Shown: one piece after another, positions 44,558 to 53,137 of the stretch
How the letters are laid out: every line of letters starts with the position of its first letter
Numbering within the stretch: position 1 is the stretch's first letter
Assembly: GCF_014196535.1 (NCBI RefSeq)
Contig: NZ_JACIDU010000003.1
Coordinates: 124,001 to 188,000 of the forward strand
Source: Allorhizobium borbori
GTDB lineage: Bacteria; Pseudomonadota; Alphaproteobacteria; Rhizobiales; Rhizobiaceae
Length of the DNA: 64,000 nucleotides
Direction of reading: 5' to 3'
Position numbers and translations under genes: made by a program
The notes under the pieces: generated by a model
What the model was told of the DNA's origin: nothing
Seen by the model: only the letters and a program-made list of their open reading frames with translations
Database searches by the model: none

Positions 44558-46621
44558 ATGAGCGATAACAGCAACGACCTCTTCTCCAGCATGGCCCTTC
44601 CCGACCAGCCGGCGAAGCCAGCCGCACCTGCCGAACCGGCCCGCGTGCAGGCACCTGCGTCGGCCCGTCCCGCCCCCACGACATCGTCGGCCGAGGCTTA
44701 TGATGCCTCGGCGATCCGTGTTCTGGAAGGTCTGGAGCCCGTGCGCATGCGTCCGGGCATGTATATCGGCGGCACGGATGAGAAGGCGCTGCATCATCTG
44801 TTCGCGGAAGTCATCGACAACTCGATGGACGAGGCCGTCGCCGGCCACGCCAATTTCATCGAGGTCTACCTCGATGCCGAGGGGTTCCTGACTGTCACCG
44901 ATAACGGGCGCGGTATTCCGGTGGAAAGTCATCCGCAGGTGCCCGGCAAGTCGACACTCGAAGTCATCATGACCAAGCTGCATGCCGGCGGCAAGTTCGA
45001 CGGCAAGGCCTATGAGACCTCAGGCGGTCTGCACGGCGTCGGCGTGTCCGTCGTCAATGCGCTGTCCGACCTTCTGGAAGTCGAGGTGGCACGGGGCAAG
45101 AAGCTTTACCGCCAACGGTTCTCTCGCGGTATTCCGCTCGCCGGCCTTGAAGAACTTGGCGATGTGCATAACCGCCGCGGCACGCGGGTGCGCTTCCATC
45201 CCGATCCGCAGATTTTCGGCCCGCATGCGAAATTCGACCCGGCGCGCCTCTTCCGCATGGCGCGGTCGAAGGCCTATCTGTTCGGCGGCGTCGAAATCCG
45301 CTGGAGCTGCGATCCCGCTATCCTGCCGGCAGGCGGTGAGATTCCGGAAAAAGCCGTCTTCCATTTTCCGGATGGCCTGAAGGACTACCTCGCCGCATCG
45401 ATAGGCAAGGATTACACCGTGACCCGCGAAATCTTTGCCGGGCGTACGGAAAAGACCGGTGGCCATGGCGCTGTCGAGTGGGCTGTGGCCTGGTGGGGTG
45501 GTGATCAGGAAGTTCATTCCTATTGCAACACCATTCCGACCCCCGAGGGCGGTACGCACGAGGCCGGCCTGCGCATGGCGCTTCTCAAGGGCCTGAAGAA
45601 TTACGCGGAGATGACGCAGAACAAGCGCGCCGCCCAGCTCACCACCGATGACGTGATGATCTCGGCCATCGGCATGCTCTCGGTCTTCATTCGCGAGCCG
45701 GAATTCGTCGGCCAGACAAAGGACCGACTGGCGACTGTGGAAGCGCAGCGCATCGTTGAAAACGCCTTGCGCGATCCCTTCGATCATTACTTGACCGGCA
45801 ACCCGGGGGAAGCAGCGAAACTTCTCGACTGGGTGATCGAGCGTTCGGAAGAACGTCTGCGTCGCCGCAAGGAAAAGGAAGTCAACCGCAAGACGGCGGT
45901 GCGGAAGCTGCGTCTTCCCGGCAAGCTGGCGGATTGCTCCCAGAACACCTCCGAAGGGGCCGAGCTTTTTCTCGTGGAAGGCGATTCGGCAGGTGGCTCG
46001 GCCAAGCAGGCGCGCAACCGCGCCAACCAGGCCATTCTGCCGCTGCGCGGCAAGATCCTCAATGTTGCCAGCGCCGGGCGCGACAAGCTTGTCGCCAACC
46101 AGCAGATCGCCGATCTCATTCAGGCGCTCGGCTGCGGCACACGCTCAAAATATCGTGAGGAAGACCTGCGTTACGAGCGCATCATCATCATGACCGATGC
46201 TGACGTGGACGGCGCACACATCGCTTCGCTGCTGATCACCTTCTTCTATCAGGAGATGCCGGAGCTTATTCGCGGCAGCCACCTCTATCTCGCCGTGCCG
46301 CCACTCTACAAAATCACACAGGGCCAGAAGAGCGCCTATGCGCGTGACGATGTGCATCGTCTGGAGCTCATGGAAACCGAGTTCAAGGGGCGTGGCAAGA
46401 TTGAAATCAGCCGATTCAAGGGCTTGGGTGAAATGCTGCCGGCCCAGCTCAAGGAAACCACGATGGATCCGGCACGGCGCACGCTGTTGCGCGTTGCGAT
46501 CGACACCGAGGATTTCGAAGGCACGCGCGACGCCGTGGAAAACCTGATGGGCACCAAGGCCGATGCGCGGTTCCGCTTTATCCAGGAGCGCGCTGCCTTC
46601 GCCGAAAACCTCGACATCTGA
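44558..46621 (+). CDS. parE: DNA topoisomerase IV subunit B
   Basis: A 687-residue ATPase subunit that unlinks daughter chromosomes with ParC. Start ATG 44558 (MSDNSNDLF) is preferred; the frame goes on to 44426 without a site. A Pro/Ala-rich leader of about 45 residues precedes the GHKL ATPase: VRMRPGMYIGGTDEKALHH, EVIDNSMDEA, DNGRGIPV and GGLHGVGVSVVNAL. The TOPRIM part has ELFLVEGDSAGGSAK and MTDADVDGAHI, with PLRGKILNV between them, a feature of ParE/GyrB. The AI-2E-family gene starts 60 bases on. Confidence 0.97.
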   Translation: MSDNSNDLFSSMALPDQPAKPAAPAEPARVQAPASARPAPTTSSAEAYDASAIRVLEGLEPVRMRPGMYIGGTDEKALHHLFAEVIDNSMDEAVAGHANFIEVYLDAEGFLTVTDNGRGIPVESHPQVPGKSTLEVIMTKLHAGGKFDGKAYETSGGLHGVGVSVVNALSDLLEVEVARGKKLYRQRFSRGIPLAGLEELGDVHNRRGTRVRFHPDPQIFGPHAKFDPARLFRMARSKAYLFGGVEIRWSCDPAILPAGGEIPEKAVFHFPDGLKDYLAASIGKDYTVTREIFAGRTEKTGGHGAVEWAVAWWGGDQEVHSYCNTIPTPEGGTHEAGLRMALLKGLKNYAEMTQNKRAAQLTTDDVMISAIGMLSVFIREPEFVGQTKDRLATVEAQRIVENALRDPFDHYLTGNPGEAAKLLDWVIERSEERLRRRKEKEVNRKTAVRKLRLPGKLADCSQNTSEGAELFLVEGDSAGGSAKQARNRANQAILPLRGKILNVASAGRDKLVANQQIADLIQALGCGTRSKYREEDLRYERIIIMTDADVDGAHIASLLITFFYQEMPELIRGSHLYLAVPPLYKITQGQKSAYARDDVHRLELMETEFKGRGKIEISRFKGLGEMLPAQLKETTMDPARRTLLRVAIDTEDFEGTRDAVENLMGTKADARFRFIQERAAFAENLDI

Positions 46622-46683
46622 TTGCTGCTGTGACCTCAAAAAGGCCCTGCTTTTCTTGCAAGCGTTACACTGATGGCCCATAG

Positions 46684-47895
46684 ATGGTGTCTGAAAATCA
46701 GCGAACGAAGAAAAGCCGACATACCTTGAACACTCAGCAACCTCCAAAAGAGAAAAGCCAGTCCCGCTGGCTTGGCCCCGCATCGCCCATTCGCATGCCG
46801 ATCGTTCCGCCGATAACCGCTGCCCGCTGGCTTCTTCTGCTCATTGCGGCTGCAGGCGTTTACTTCTTCAACGGCTTTCTCGTTCCGGTTCTCGCGGCCC
46901 TTGTCATCGGCTTTGCAAGCTGGCCGATCTATCGCGACATCGTGCGCATGTCGAACGGCAACACAAAAGTTGCCGCCACGCTCGCATTGCTGGCCATCCT
47001 GTTCTTCATCGTCGTTCCCATCCTCGCGGCCGTGACCTATGCTTTCGATGAGTTGAAGGTCTGGTTTCGCTGGACACTCGAGGCCAACCGTGTCGGCGCG
47101 GAGGTTCCGCAGTGGATCACCGCCATTCCCGGTGCCGGCGAGTGGCTGACACAACAGTGGAACAAGCACATCGCCGCGCCGGGCGCCATCGGTGAACTCA
47201 TCCAGCTCGTCAGCGGCGCCAATATCGGGAATATCTACCGCGCAGTGATGGCCGCGGGCGGCGGCGCGTTCCACCTGCTCCTGACACTGTTGTTCATGCT
47301 CATCGCACTGTTCTTCGTCTACAAGGATGGTGCTTCCTTCGTTGCGCAGGTCGACCTCATCGGCGAGCGCATCCTGCCCAATCGCTGGGAGCGTATTTCA
47401 CGCGTTGTGCCGGCCACCATCAGCTCCACCGTCACCGGCATGACGCTGATCGCCATTGGCGAAGGCATCGTTCTCGGCGTGGCCTACTGGATCGCCGGCG
47501 TGCCCTCGCCCGTTACCTTCGGCGTCATCACCGGCATCATGGCGCTCATTCCGGGTGGCGCTCCGCTCTCCTTCACGCTGGTTTCCACCTATCTGGTCGC
47601 CAACGGTCAGCCGGTTCACGGCCTTGCGCTGTTTGCATGGGGCACGGTTGAACTGTTCATCGTCGACAAGACGCTGCGTCCCCGCCTGGTCGGCGGGCCG
47701 ATCAAACTGCCGTTCCTGCCGACCTTTTTCGGTCTGGTGGGTGGCGTGAAGACCATGGGTTTCCTCGGTCTTTTCATCGGCCCGGTTCTCATGGCGCTTC
47801 TCGTCGCGATCTGGCGCGAGTGGTTGCGCGAAGTGAAGGACGAGGATACGCCGGTGATCATCACGCCCGACAAGATCGATCTGCTGCCGAAGTGA
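46684..47895 (+). CDS. AI-2E/PerM-family transporter
   Basis: A 403-residue membrane protein of the UPF0118 group with about eight spans. Signatures: LLTLLFMLIALFFVYKDG and the C-terminal GIMALIPGGAPLSF followed by a last set of spans (GLVGGVKTMGFLGLFIGPV). The family includes AI-2 exporters, Na+/H+ antiporters and proteins of unknown role. Start ATG 46684 lacks a good site; a start about 38 codons later is possible. It follows parE on the same strand and converges with the GNAT gene. Confidence 0.88.
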   Translation: MVSENQRTKKSRHTLNTQQPPKEKSQSRWLGPASPIRMPIVPPITAARWLLLLIAAAGVYFFNGFLVPVLAALVIGFASWPIYRDIVRMSNGNTKVAATLALLAILFFIVVPILAAVTYAFDELKVWFRWTLEANRVGAEVPQWITAIPGAGEWLTQQWNKHIAAPGAIGELIQLVSGANIGNIYRAVMAAGGGAFHLLLTLLFMLIALFFVYKDGASFVAQVDLIGERILPNRWERISRVVPATISSTVTGMTLIAIGEGIVLGVAYWIAGVPSPVTFGVITGIMALIPGGAPLSFTLVSTYLVANGQPVHGLALFAWGTVELFIVDKTLRPRLVGGPIKLPFLPTFFGLVGGVKTMGFLGLFIGPVLMALLVAIWREWLREVKDEDTPVIITPDKIDLLPK

Positions 47896-47905
47896 GGCTC
47901 TTCAC

Positions 47906-48367
47906 TCAGGACAGCCGCTTTTCCATGAACAAGCTGAGCGGGTCCAGCTTGTAGCTGCCGAAGGGCGGGATTTCGACATAGCCATATTTACGGTAGAGGC
48001 CAATCGCTTCCGGCTGGCTGATACCGGTTTCGAGACGGATGGCAGTAAAGCCAATCCTGCGGGCCTCGGCGTCAAGATGCTCCATCAGACGTGCACCAAT
48101 CCGCAGACCGCGCGCATCGGGATCAACGAACATCCGCTTGATCTCGGCAGTTCCCTTGCCATCGGCGACCAGCGCGACGCATCCGACAACTCTACCTTCA
48201 CTGCGCGCGACATAGAAGTGAACGCCGGCCTTTTCGAGCGTGGATACGTCGACCAGATGGTTGCTTTCCGCCGGGTACAGCGACGCCATATAGGCATCGG
48301 ACAATTCCAGCAAGCGCAACACGGGCGGTTGACGCGGCGGCTCTTCCTGAATGGTCACGATCGTCAC
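47906..48367 (-). CDS. GNAT-family N-acetyltransferase
   Basis: A 153-residue acetyltransferase using acetyl-CoA. The motif A region is KRMFVDPDARGLRIGARLMEHL, where RGLRIG provides the pyrophosphate-binding loop (a variant of Q/RxxGxG/A). Motif B includes GLYRKYGYVEIPPFG. The N-terminal part (about 1-50) is more variable. The acceptor is unknown. Gap to the AI-2E gene is ten bases; the two converge. Confidence 0.88.
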   Translation of the reverse strand: MTIVTIQEEPPRQPPVLRLLELSDAYMASLYPAESNHLVDVSTLEKAGVHFYVARSEGRVVGCVALVADGKGTAEIKRMFVDPDARGLRIGARLMEHLDAEARRIGFTAIRLETGISQPEAIGLYRKYGYVEIPPFGSYKLDPLSLFMEKRLS

Positions 48368-48455
48368 GTTGGTCTCTCCTTGTCTCGCAGTCTTCTTTCC
48401 GCTTCAATTCGGTGTTCTATCCGACACGTCATCCGGTTTGGCAAGGAAAAGGCCG

Positions 48456-48872
48456 ATGCAGGCTGCAATCATAATTATGACCATCATGGGCTGCAACGAC
48501 GCCGGCGCGGGGTGTCATTACGTCGCGACCCCTGAAAAGCGTTGGCCAAGCATTGCTCTGTGCGAGGCAGCCTCCGAAGAACAGTTGAGCATCTACGCAA
48601 ACCGCAGCAATTATCCGGTGCTGATGGCCGCCTGCCAGATGCCGACGGAAACCGCCACGCAAAAAACCGCAACGCCCGAAATGCCGGTCGCAGAGCCGCC
48701 AAAGACCGAACCGGTCGCGACACCGGCCCAGGTCAGCCTCACCACCCGCGCTATCGACAAAGCACGCTCGATGTTACCCAGCACGGACGGTGTCAAGACG
48801 CTCGCGAACAAGCCCGTTCGCTTCGTCGCGGACGGCTATAGCTGGGTTATCAGTGCGTTCCGGAACGACTGA
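48456..48872 (+). CDS. Hypothetical protein with Pro/Thr-rich middle
   Basis: A 138-residue protein from ATG 48456 (AAGGAAAAGG upstream); an alternative start is 48477. The first 13 residues are hydrophobic and followed by several Cys (GCNDAGAGCHY), and the middle (about 68-95) is Pro/Thr/Glu-rich, as in exported linkers. No clear lipobox. The C terminus is helical. Unknown function; the frame to 48351 is rejected because it runs over the GNAT start. Confidence 0.6.
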   Translation: MQAAIIIMTIMGCNDAGAGCHYVATPEKRWPSIALCEAASEEQLSIYANRSNYPVLMAACQMPTETATQKTATPEMPVAEPPKTEPVATPAQVSLTTRAIDKARSMLPSTDGVKTLANKPVRFVADGYSWVISAFRND

Positions 48873-48878
48873 AGCGGC

Positions 48879-50018
48879 TTATGCCGCTTCAAGAACGACG
48901 CTGCCGACATAATCGCGGGCCAGCCGCCGCTGCCGGTTGATCTCGATCTTCTCGATGATGTCGAGAAGTCCGGAGGCTGCAGAATGCGCTGCGACCCGGT
49001 CACGGAAGCGTTCGACAAGCACACCGGCAATATCGCCTTCGCCGACCAGATCATCGGTTCGACTTGCTTCCCGCCACAGCATGACCGCTTCCACGAACAA
49101 CACGCTGATATCGCGGGCAAGGCCGACCGATTCGAAGAGGGCACGCACGGCATGCATACGGCCAGTCGCCAGAATCGCGCGCACACGGCGCTCTTCCAGA
49201 CCCGACAGATTGCAGACCGATTCGGCGAAGAATTCGATTCGGCCCATGCAGAGCGACTGCATCAGGAAAGCCGGCGTGAGTTGCCCTGCGATCCGCATGT
49301 GTTCCACGAGTTCCGGCAGCTCTTCGCGGGCCGCCGTTCCAGCGATAACGACCGCCGCGAGATCGGATACTTCGCGAGTCAGCCGGCGAACCCGCAGGCC
49401 GCCGATCAGGTTGCGCACGAGATCAAGGTCCGCCAAAGCGGCGGCGAGTTCGGTTGCCAGAATGTGCCGGGCATCGGCGGGTAGATCGCTACGGTCCAGC
49501 AGCGCCGAGCGGATTTCGGCCACGCCACCGAAGCGTTCGGCCAGACGACGCAGGCTGATGCGACCGATTTGCGCCGTTGGATTTTCGAGCAGCACCGAAA
49601 TCACTTCCGGCTCCGCCACCTCAGCGACCGCAGCCGCAACGGGCGCCGTCAACCCCTGGCGGGCTGCAATTGCGGCGCGACTGCAGGCATTGCCGCGCCC
49701 GACAAGATCGATCAGGTCTGCATCCAGAAGAACCGGCGAGACGGCGAGCACGGTTGCTGCAATCTCCGCCTGGTCATCGGCCAGCGACAGGATGATGGAG
49801 CGCGGGGAGTAGTCATCGAACGCCAGCGCTTCTGCCAGCGCCAGACGAACTGCCGGTGACGGATCGTCCAGAAGATGGGTAATGGCAATGCTCGCCGCCT
49901 TGCGCTGCTCGCCCTGCAACGAAGACTGGAGATAGGCCCGGCCCAGCGCATTGGCCGCCTTGGCTCTGTCTGCGGCCTTAGCCCCTTCCGCCCATCGAAG
50001 AAATGCCTGTACGATCAC
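48879..50018 (-). CDS. DUF2336-family protein
   Basis: A 379-residue helical-repeat-like protein of a family frequent in alphaproteobacteria. I chose GTG 50018 (with GTGAGG upstream, giving MIVQAFLRWAEGAKAADRAKAANALGRAYL) over TTG 50084. Features: DDPSPAVRLALAEALA (HEAT-like), LVGRGNACSRAAIAARQGL, and IGRISLRRLAERF. The family's role is unproven. The gene ends six bases after the convergent small gene. Confidence 0.82.
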   Translation of the reverse strand: MIVQAFLRWAEGAKAADRAKAANALGRAYLQSSLQGEQRKAASIAITHLLDDPSPAVRLALAEALAFDDYSPRSIILSLADDQAEIAATVLAVSPVLLDADLIDLVGRGNACSRAAIAARQGLTAPVAAAVAEVAEPEVISVLLENPTAQIGRISLRRLAERFGGVAEIRSALLDRSDLPADARHILATELAAALADLDLVRNLIGGLRVRRLTREVSDLAAVVIAGTAAREELPELVEHMRIAGQLTPAFLMQSLCMGRIEFFAESVCNLSGLEERRVRAILATGRMHAVRALFESVGLARDISVLFVEAVMLWREASRTDDLVGEGDIAGVLVERFRDRVAAHSAASGLLDIIEKIEINRQRRLARDYVGSVVLEAA

Positions 50019-50139
50019 GGGAAACCTCACCGGCCAAACGGTGGTTGAGATTCCGTTTGCGCTTGGTTTCAAGCTAACGCTCAAAAGTTTATGATTGGTT
50101 CACCATATCCATTAACGCCTGTGGTTCGCGCTGAATTGT

Positions 50140-50826
50140 ATGACCAAACTTATATTACCCTTTCCCCGAAGCTGGCTTTGGGTCGAAACCGAAACATGGG
50201 CGGATGCGCCCTTTGGCGCGGATCGATTCGTCATCGCTCCATCGGCGCTTGGGGCCGTATCCAGTCTGTCGCAAGCGTTGTGCCGGCGCACTTTTCTGCG
50301 GCTCGGTGCTCAGGACGATTCGCTGGTTACGTCCCTGCAGCGCGCCGTCGAGGTCGGATTGGCGGGCATCCTGCTAGAGGGGCCATGCCATGGCGCTGAT
50401 ATCCAGAAGGTCGATGTCCTGCTCTCGGCGGCAGAGGCGATGGCAGGTCAGCCTGTTGGCGACACCTCGATCGTCGCACTTGCGGGCGATCATCCGCAAA
50501 GCGTTCCTGTTCCGGGTGATCTGACGGGGAAGTCCTCCCGCCTCATCGGCATTGCCGGCCCCGGCCACGGGATGCGCGCTGCAATGTCTTTACCGAGCCT
50601 TGATGCCGAGCCGATCCGGCAGGCGCGCGGCCTGACTGTCCTTTCGGCAGTGGCAGCGGGTGTCGCTGCGCTGGCCGCTCCCGAAGCCGGCTTGACAGAA
50701 GCAGGCTTCGAATCAGCATGCGAGAAGGATCGGGCTGACGGCTTCGCCGGCAAACTGGTGGTGACGACAGCCGAAGCCGCCATCGCCAACCGCATTTTCG
50801 GCGCTCAGGGTGCCGGTGGGCGCTGA
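50140..50826 (+). CDS. CitE-like (HpcH/HpaI fold) protein, degenerate
   Basis: A 228-residue protein. Its C-terminal part (EAGFESACEKDRADGFAGKLVVTTAEAAIANRIFGAQ) matches the end of CitE/HpcH-type aldolase-lyases, where the usual sequence is GFDGKxxIHP followed by IEPANxxF. Other parts are degenerate: the Arg/Glu/Asp metal and substrate sites of true CitE are not seen, and the total length is shorter than the usual 270-300. It may be a non-catalytic relative or a decayed gene. The start at 50140 is open; an unusual upstream region (50019-50139) separates it from DUF2336. Confidence 0.6.
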   Translation: MTKLILPFPRSWLWVETETWADAPFGADRFVIAPSALGAVSSLSQALCRRTFLRLGAQDDSLVTSLQRAVEVGLAGILLEGPCHGADIQKVDVLLSAAEAMAGQPVGDTSIVALAGDHPQSVPVPGDLTGKSSRLIGIAGPGHGMRAAMSLPSLDAEPIRQARGLTVLSAVAAGVAALAAPEAGLTEAGFESACEKDRADGFAGKLVVTTAEAAIANRIFGAQGAGGR

Positions 50827-51413
50827 AGCGTAAAGACCTCGGCCGAGGCGTCGGTGTAATCCATGTAGCCGAGCCGGCCGATCGCGCGGGCGACCCCCAT
50901 ATCGAGCAGACCGTCCTTCAACGCAGCGTCATCGATATGAATGCCGACAACCTGCCCGAAGACGATGGTCGAGCCCGTTTCCTGCCCGGCCAGATCGAGC
51001 GGACGCAAAATCTGCGTGACCCTGCATTCCAGCACCGCTCTCGCTTCACCCACATAGGGTGCGTCCACCATCCGGCCGGTCACGGGCGTCAGGCCGGACA
51101 GCGCGAACTCGTCCATGCCATAGGGCGCCGGCGCTGACGTCACGTTCATCGCCTCCACGAGATCGCGGCTGACGAGGCTTGCGGTGAAGACACCGGTTTC
51201 CTCGCAATTGCGCAGGCTGTCTTTCGGATTGGTGGAGGCAAACATCACCAGCTTGGGACGATAGGAAAGCGCGTTGAAGAAGGAATAGGGTGCGAGATTG
51301 AGCGATCCGTCCCTGCCCTTCGTACCGATCCAGCCGATCGGACGCGGCGCGATGATGGCATTGAAGGGATCGTGTGGCAGGCCGTGATCGTTCTTTTCGG
51401 TTTCATAAAACAT
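50805..51413 (-). CDS. Flavin reductase-family protein
   Basis: A 202-residue FMN-binding protein: IIAPRPIGWIGTKGRDGSLNLAPYSFFN is the family's FMN-binding core, followed by PPKL-like YRPKLVMFAS. Members reduce flavin for monooxygenases or bind FMN themselves. The gene overlaps the nitroreductase stop by one base (TGATG), so translation is coupled. Its end overlaps the CitE-like gene on the other strand by 22 bases. Confidence 0.9.
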   Translation of the reverse strand: MFYETEKNDHGLPHDPFNAIIAPRPIGWIGTKGRDGSLNLAPYSFFNALSYRPKLVMFASTNPKDSLRNCEETGVFTASLVSRDLVEAMNVTSAPAPYGMDEFALSGLTPVTGRMVDAPYVGEARAVLECRVTQILRPLDLAGQETGSTIVFGQVVGIHIDDAALKDGLLDMGVARAIGRLGYMDYTDASAEVFTLQRPPAP

Positions 51414-51991
51414 CAGGCGTCTACCCAGCTCGTGATTTCGGAGACGACCGGGCGTGCCCGATCCCCCGGATGCGTCGCCTGCGTGCCGATATGGATGAAG
51501 CCGGCAACTTTTTCGCCCGGCTGAAGGCCGAGCAACGGACGGGCGCGTTCGTCATAGGCGAACCACTGTGTCAGCCAGTTGGCGGCGTAACCAAGGGAAT
51601 TGGCAGCAATTGTAAGATTATAGCAGACGGCGCCGGCGGAAAGCATCTGCTCCCATTCCGGGATCTTCGCATGGGGAGCGGCTGTCGAGAAGACGCCGAT
51701 AACCACAGGAGCAAGCAGCAGACGGTTCCGCTCCAGTGTCAGCAATTCCTCGGAGGCATCGGGCCGGTCGGCCTTGACCAGTTCCACCAGCGCGTCGCTG
51801 ATGCGCTCGCGCGCTTCGCGGGAATAGACGACAAAGCGCCAGGGCACGAGCTTACCGTGATCCGGCACGCGGCTTGCCAATGCCAGCAGGTCTTCGATCT
51901 CCTGACGATTGGGGCCCGGCGCGGTCATCATGGCCGGCGGCGTGGAGCGGCGGTTCCTGAGATATTCGATGAGGTTCTGGTTTTCAGACAT
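51413..51991 (-). CDS. Nitroreductase-family protein
   Basis: A 192-residue FMN enzyme starting at 51991 (MSENQNLIEYLRNRRS). Motifs: RRSTPPAMMTAPGP at the N terminus (FMN phosphate site), LALASRVPDHGKLVPWRFVV, and the closing AGFIHIGTQA. It resembles YdjA-type small nitroreductases. A longer frame to 52420 is rejected, as it runs antisense into the secreted gene. It is cotranslated with the flavin reductase. Confidence 0.92.
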   Translation of the reverse strand: MSENQNLIEYLRNRRSTPPAMMTAPGPNRQEIEDLLALASRVPDHGKLVPWRFVVYSREARERISDALVELVKADRPDASEELLTLERNRLLLAPVVIGVFSTAAPHAKIPEWEQMLSAGAVCYNLTIAANSLGYAANWLTQWFAYDERARPLLGLQPGEKVAGFIHIGTQATHPGDRARPVVSEITSWVDA

Positions 51992-52061
51992 AGTGAGACT
52001 CGTTTCCGGCAGGTGATGGTCTTGAAATTGCCACCGCATTGGTCTTGAAGTGAACATCAAC

Positions 52062-53075
52062 ATGAAAGAAGTCAACCGGCCCGACGATATGACCCCGCAT
52101 TCCGTTCTCTGCCGCGCAGTTCTTGTCTGCGCCCTTTCGTCTGCCGCCGCTGCGCCGCTTATGGCGCAGGAACCTTTTTCCAGCTTCAAGAACCTCGATT
52201 CGACCATCAAGACGCCGAAGCTCAACGCCTTCGTTGATCCAGCGCTCGGGTCGGCGACCACCAATGTGCGCGAAGTCTTCATGGAAGCGCGCCTGACCAG
52301 CGATGGCGACCCCGTGCAGGAAGGCCTCGTCTGGCGCGTCTTCAGCCCCTCGCCGGGCGATGATGGCAAGCTGCCGCTTCTGGCGAGCGCCGAAGGCGGT
52401 TCAGCCGGTTTCCAGCTCATGCCGGGCGATTACTACGTCAATGTCGCCTTCGGCCGCGCCGGCGCCACCAAGAAGCTGACCGTCCCCGCCTCCGGTTCGC
52501 CGGAAAAGCAGGTGCTGGTTCTGGATGCGGGCGGTGTGGTGCTGAATGGCGTGGCCGGTAACGACATGCGCATTCCACCGGACAAGATGAGCTTCTCCGT
52601 CTATTCCTCGGATGTTCAGGATGATGGCGAGCGTGGCCTCGTGGTGGCCAACGTGCGGCCGAACATGATCGTGCGGCTCAATGCCGGCACCTATCACGTC
52701 GTTTCAGAATACGGCAACGTCAACGCCGTCGTGCGCGCCAATATCCAGATCGAGGCGGGCAAGCTGACGGAAGCGACGATTCAGCACCGCGCCGCGCAGG
52801 TGGCGTTGAAACTCGTCTCGGAGGACGGCGGCGAAGCCATTGCCGACACCGCCTGGTCGATCATGACCGGTGCCGGGGATACGGTGAGCGAAAGCGTATC
52901 CGCCTTTCCGATCCTCATTCTGGCGGAAGGCGAATATGTTGCCGTGGCCCGCAATAAGGAAAAGATCTACCAGCGCAATTTCACGGTCGAATCCGGTCGC
53001 AACATGGACGTGGAACTGGTGCTGGACAAGCACGAACTCAAAAAGCAGGACGATACGATCTCGCAGGACTTCTGA
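52062..53075 (+). CDS. Secreted hypothetical protein, 337 aa
   Basis: A signal peptide (about MTPHSVLCRAVLVCALSSAAAA, ending near LMAQ) directs export. The start can be GTG 52050, ATG 52062 or ATG 52089; none has a strong site. The mature part is beta-rich and repeats carboxypeptidase-like or CNA-B-like units (AGFQLMPGDYYVNVAFG, and MIVRLNAGTYHVVSEYG, and ILAEGEYVAVARNK), three similar edges about 100 residues apart. A modular envelope protein is likely; no enzyme motif. A strong terminator follows. Confidence 0.75.
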   Translation: MKEVNRPDDMTPHSVLCRAVLVCALSSAAAAPLMAQEPFSSFKNLDSTIKTPKLNAFVDPALGSATTNVREVFMEARLTSDGDPVQEGLVWRVFSPSPGDDGKLPLLASAEGGSAGFQLMPGDYYVNVAFGRAGATKKLTVPASGSPEKQVLVLDAGGVVLNGVAGNDMRIPPDKMSFSVYSSDVQDDGERGLVVANVRPNMIVRLNAGTYHVVSEYGNVNAVVRANIQIEAGKLTEATIQHRAAQVALKLVSEDGGEAIADTAWSIMTGAGDTVSESVSAFPILILAEGEYVAVARNKEKIYQRNFTVESGRNMDVELVLDKHELKKQDDTISQDF

Positions 53076-53092
53076 CCCGCCTGCCCTCATGC

Positions 53093-53127
53093 AAAAGGCC
53101 CCGGAAGCATCGCTTCCGGGGCCTTTT
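53093..53127. terminator. Bidirectional terminator
   Basis: A perfect 16-base-pair stem (AAAAGGCCCCGGAAGC and its complement) with a three-base loop. It serves the secreted gene on plus and thrS on minus. Confidence 0.95.
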
Positions 53128-53137
53128 CAATTCAGTC

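Noticed and set aside
44330-44983. Upstream extension of the secreted hydrolase frame
   Set aside because: It runs antisense through the parE start; the signal peptide at 44329 marks the real N terminus.
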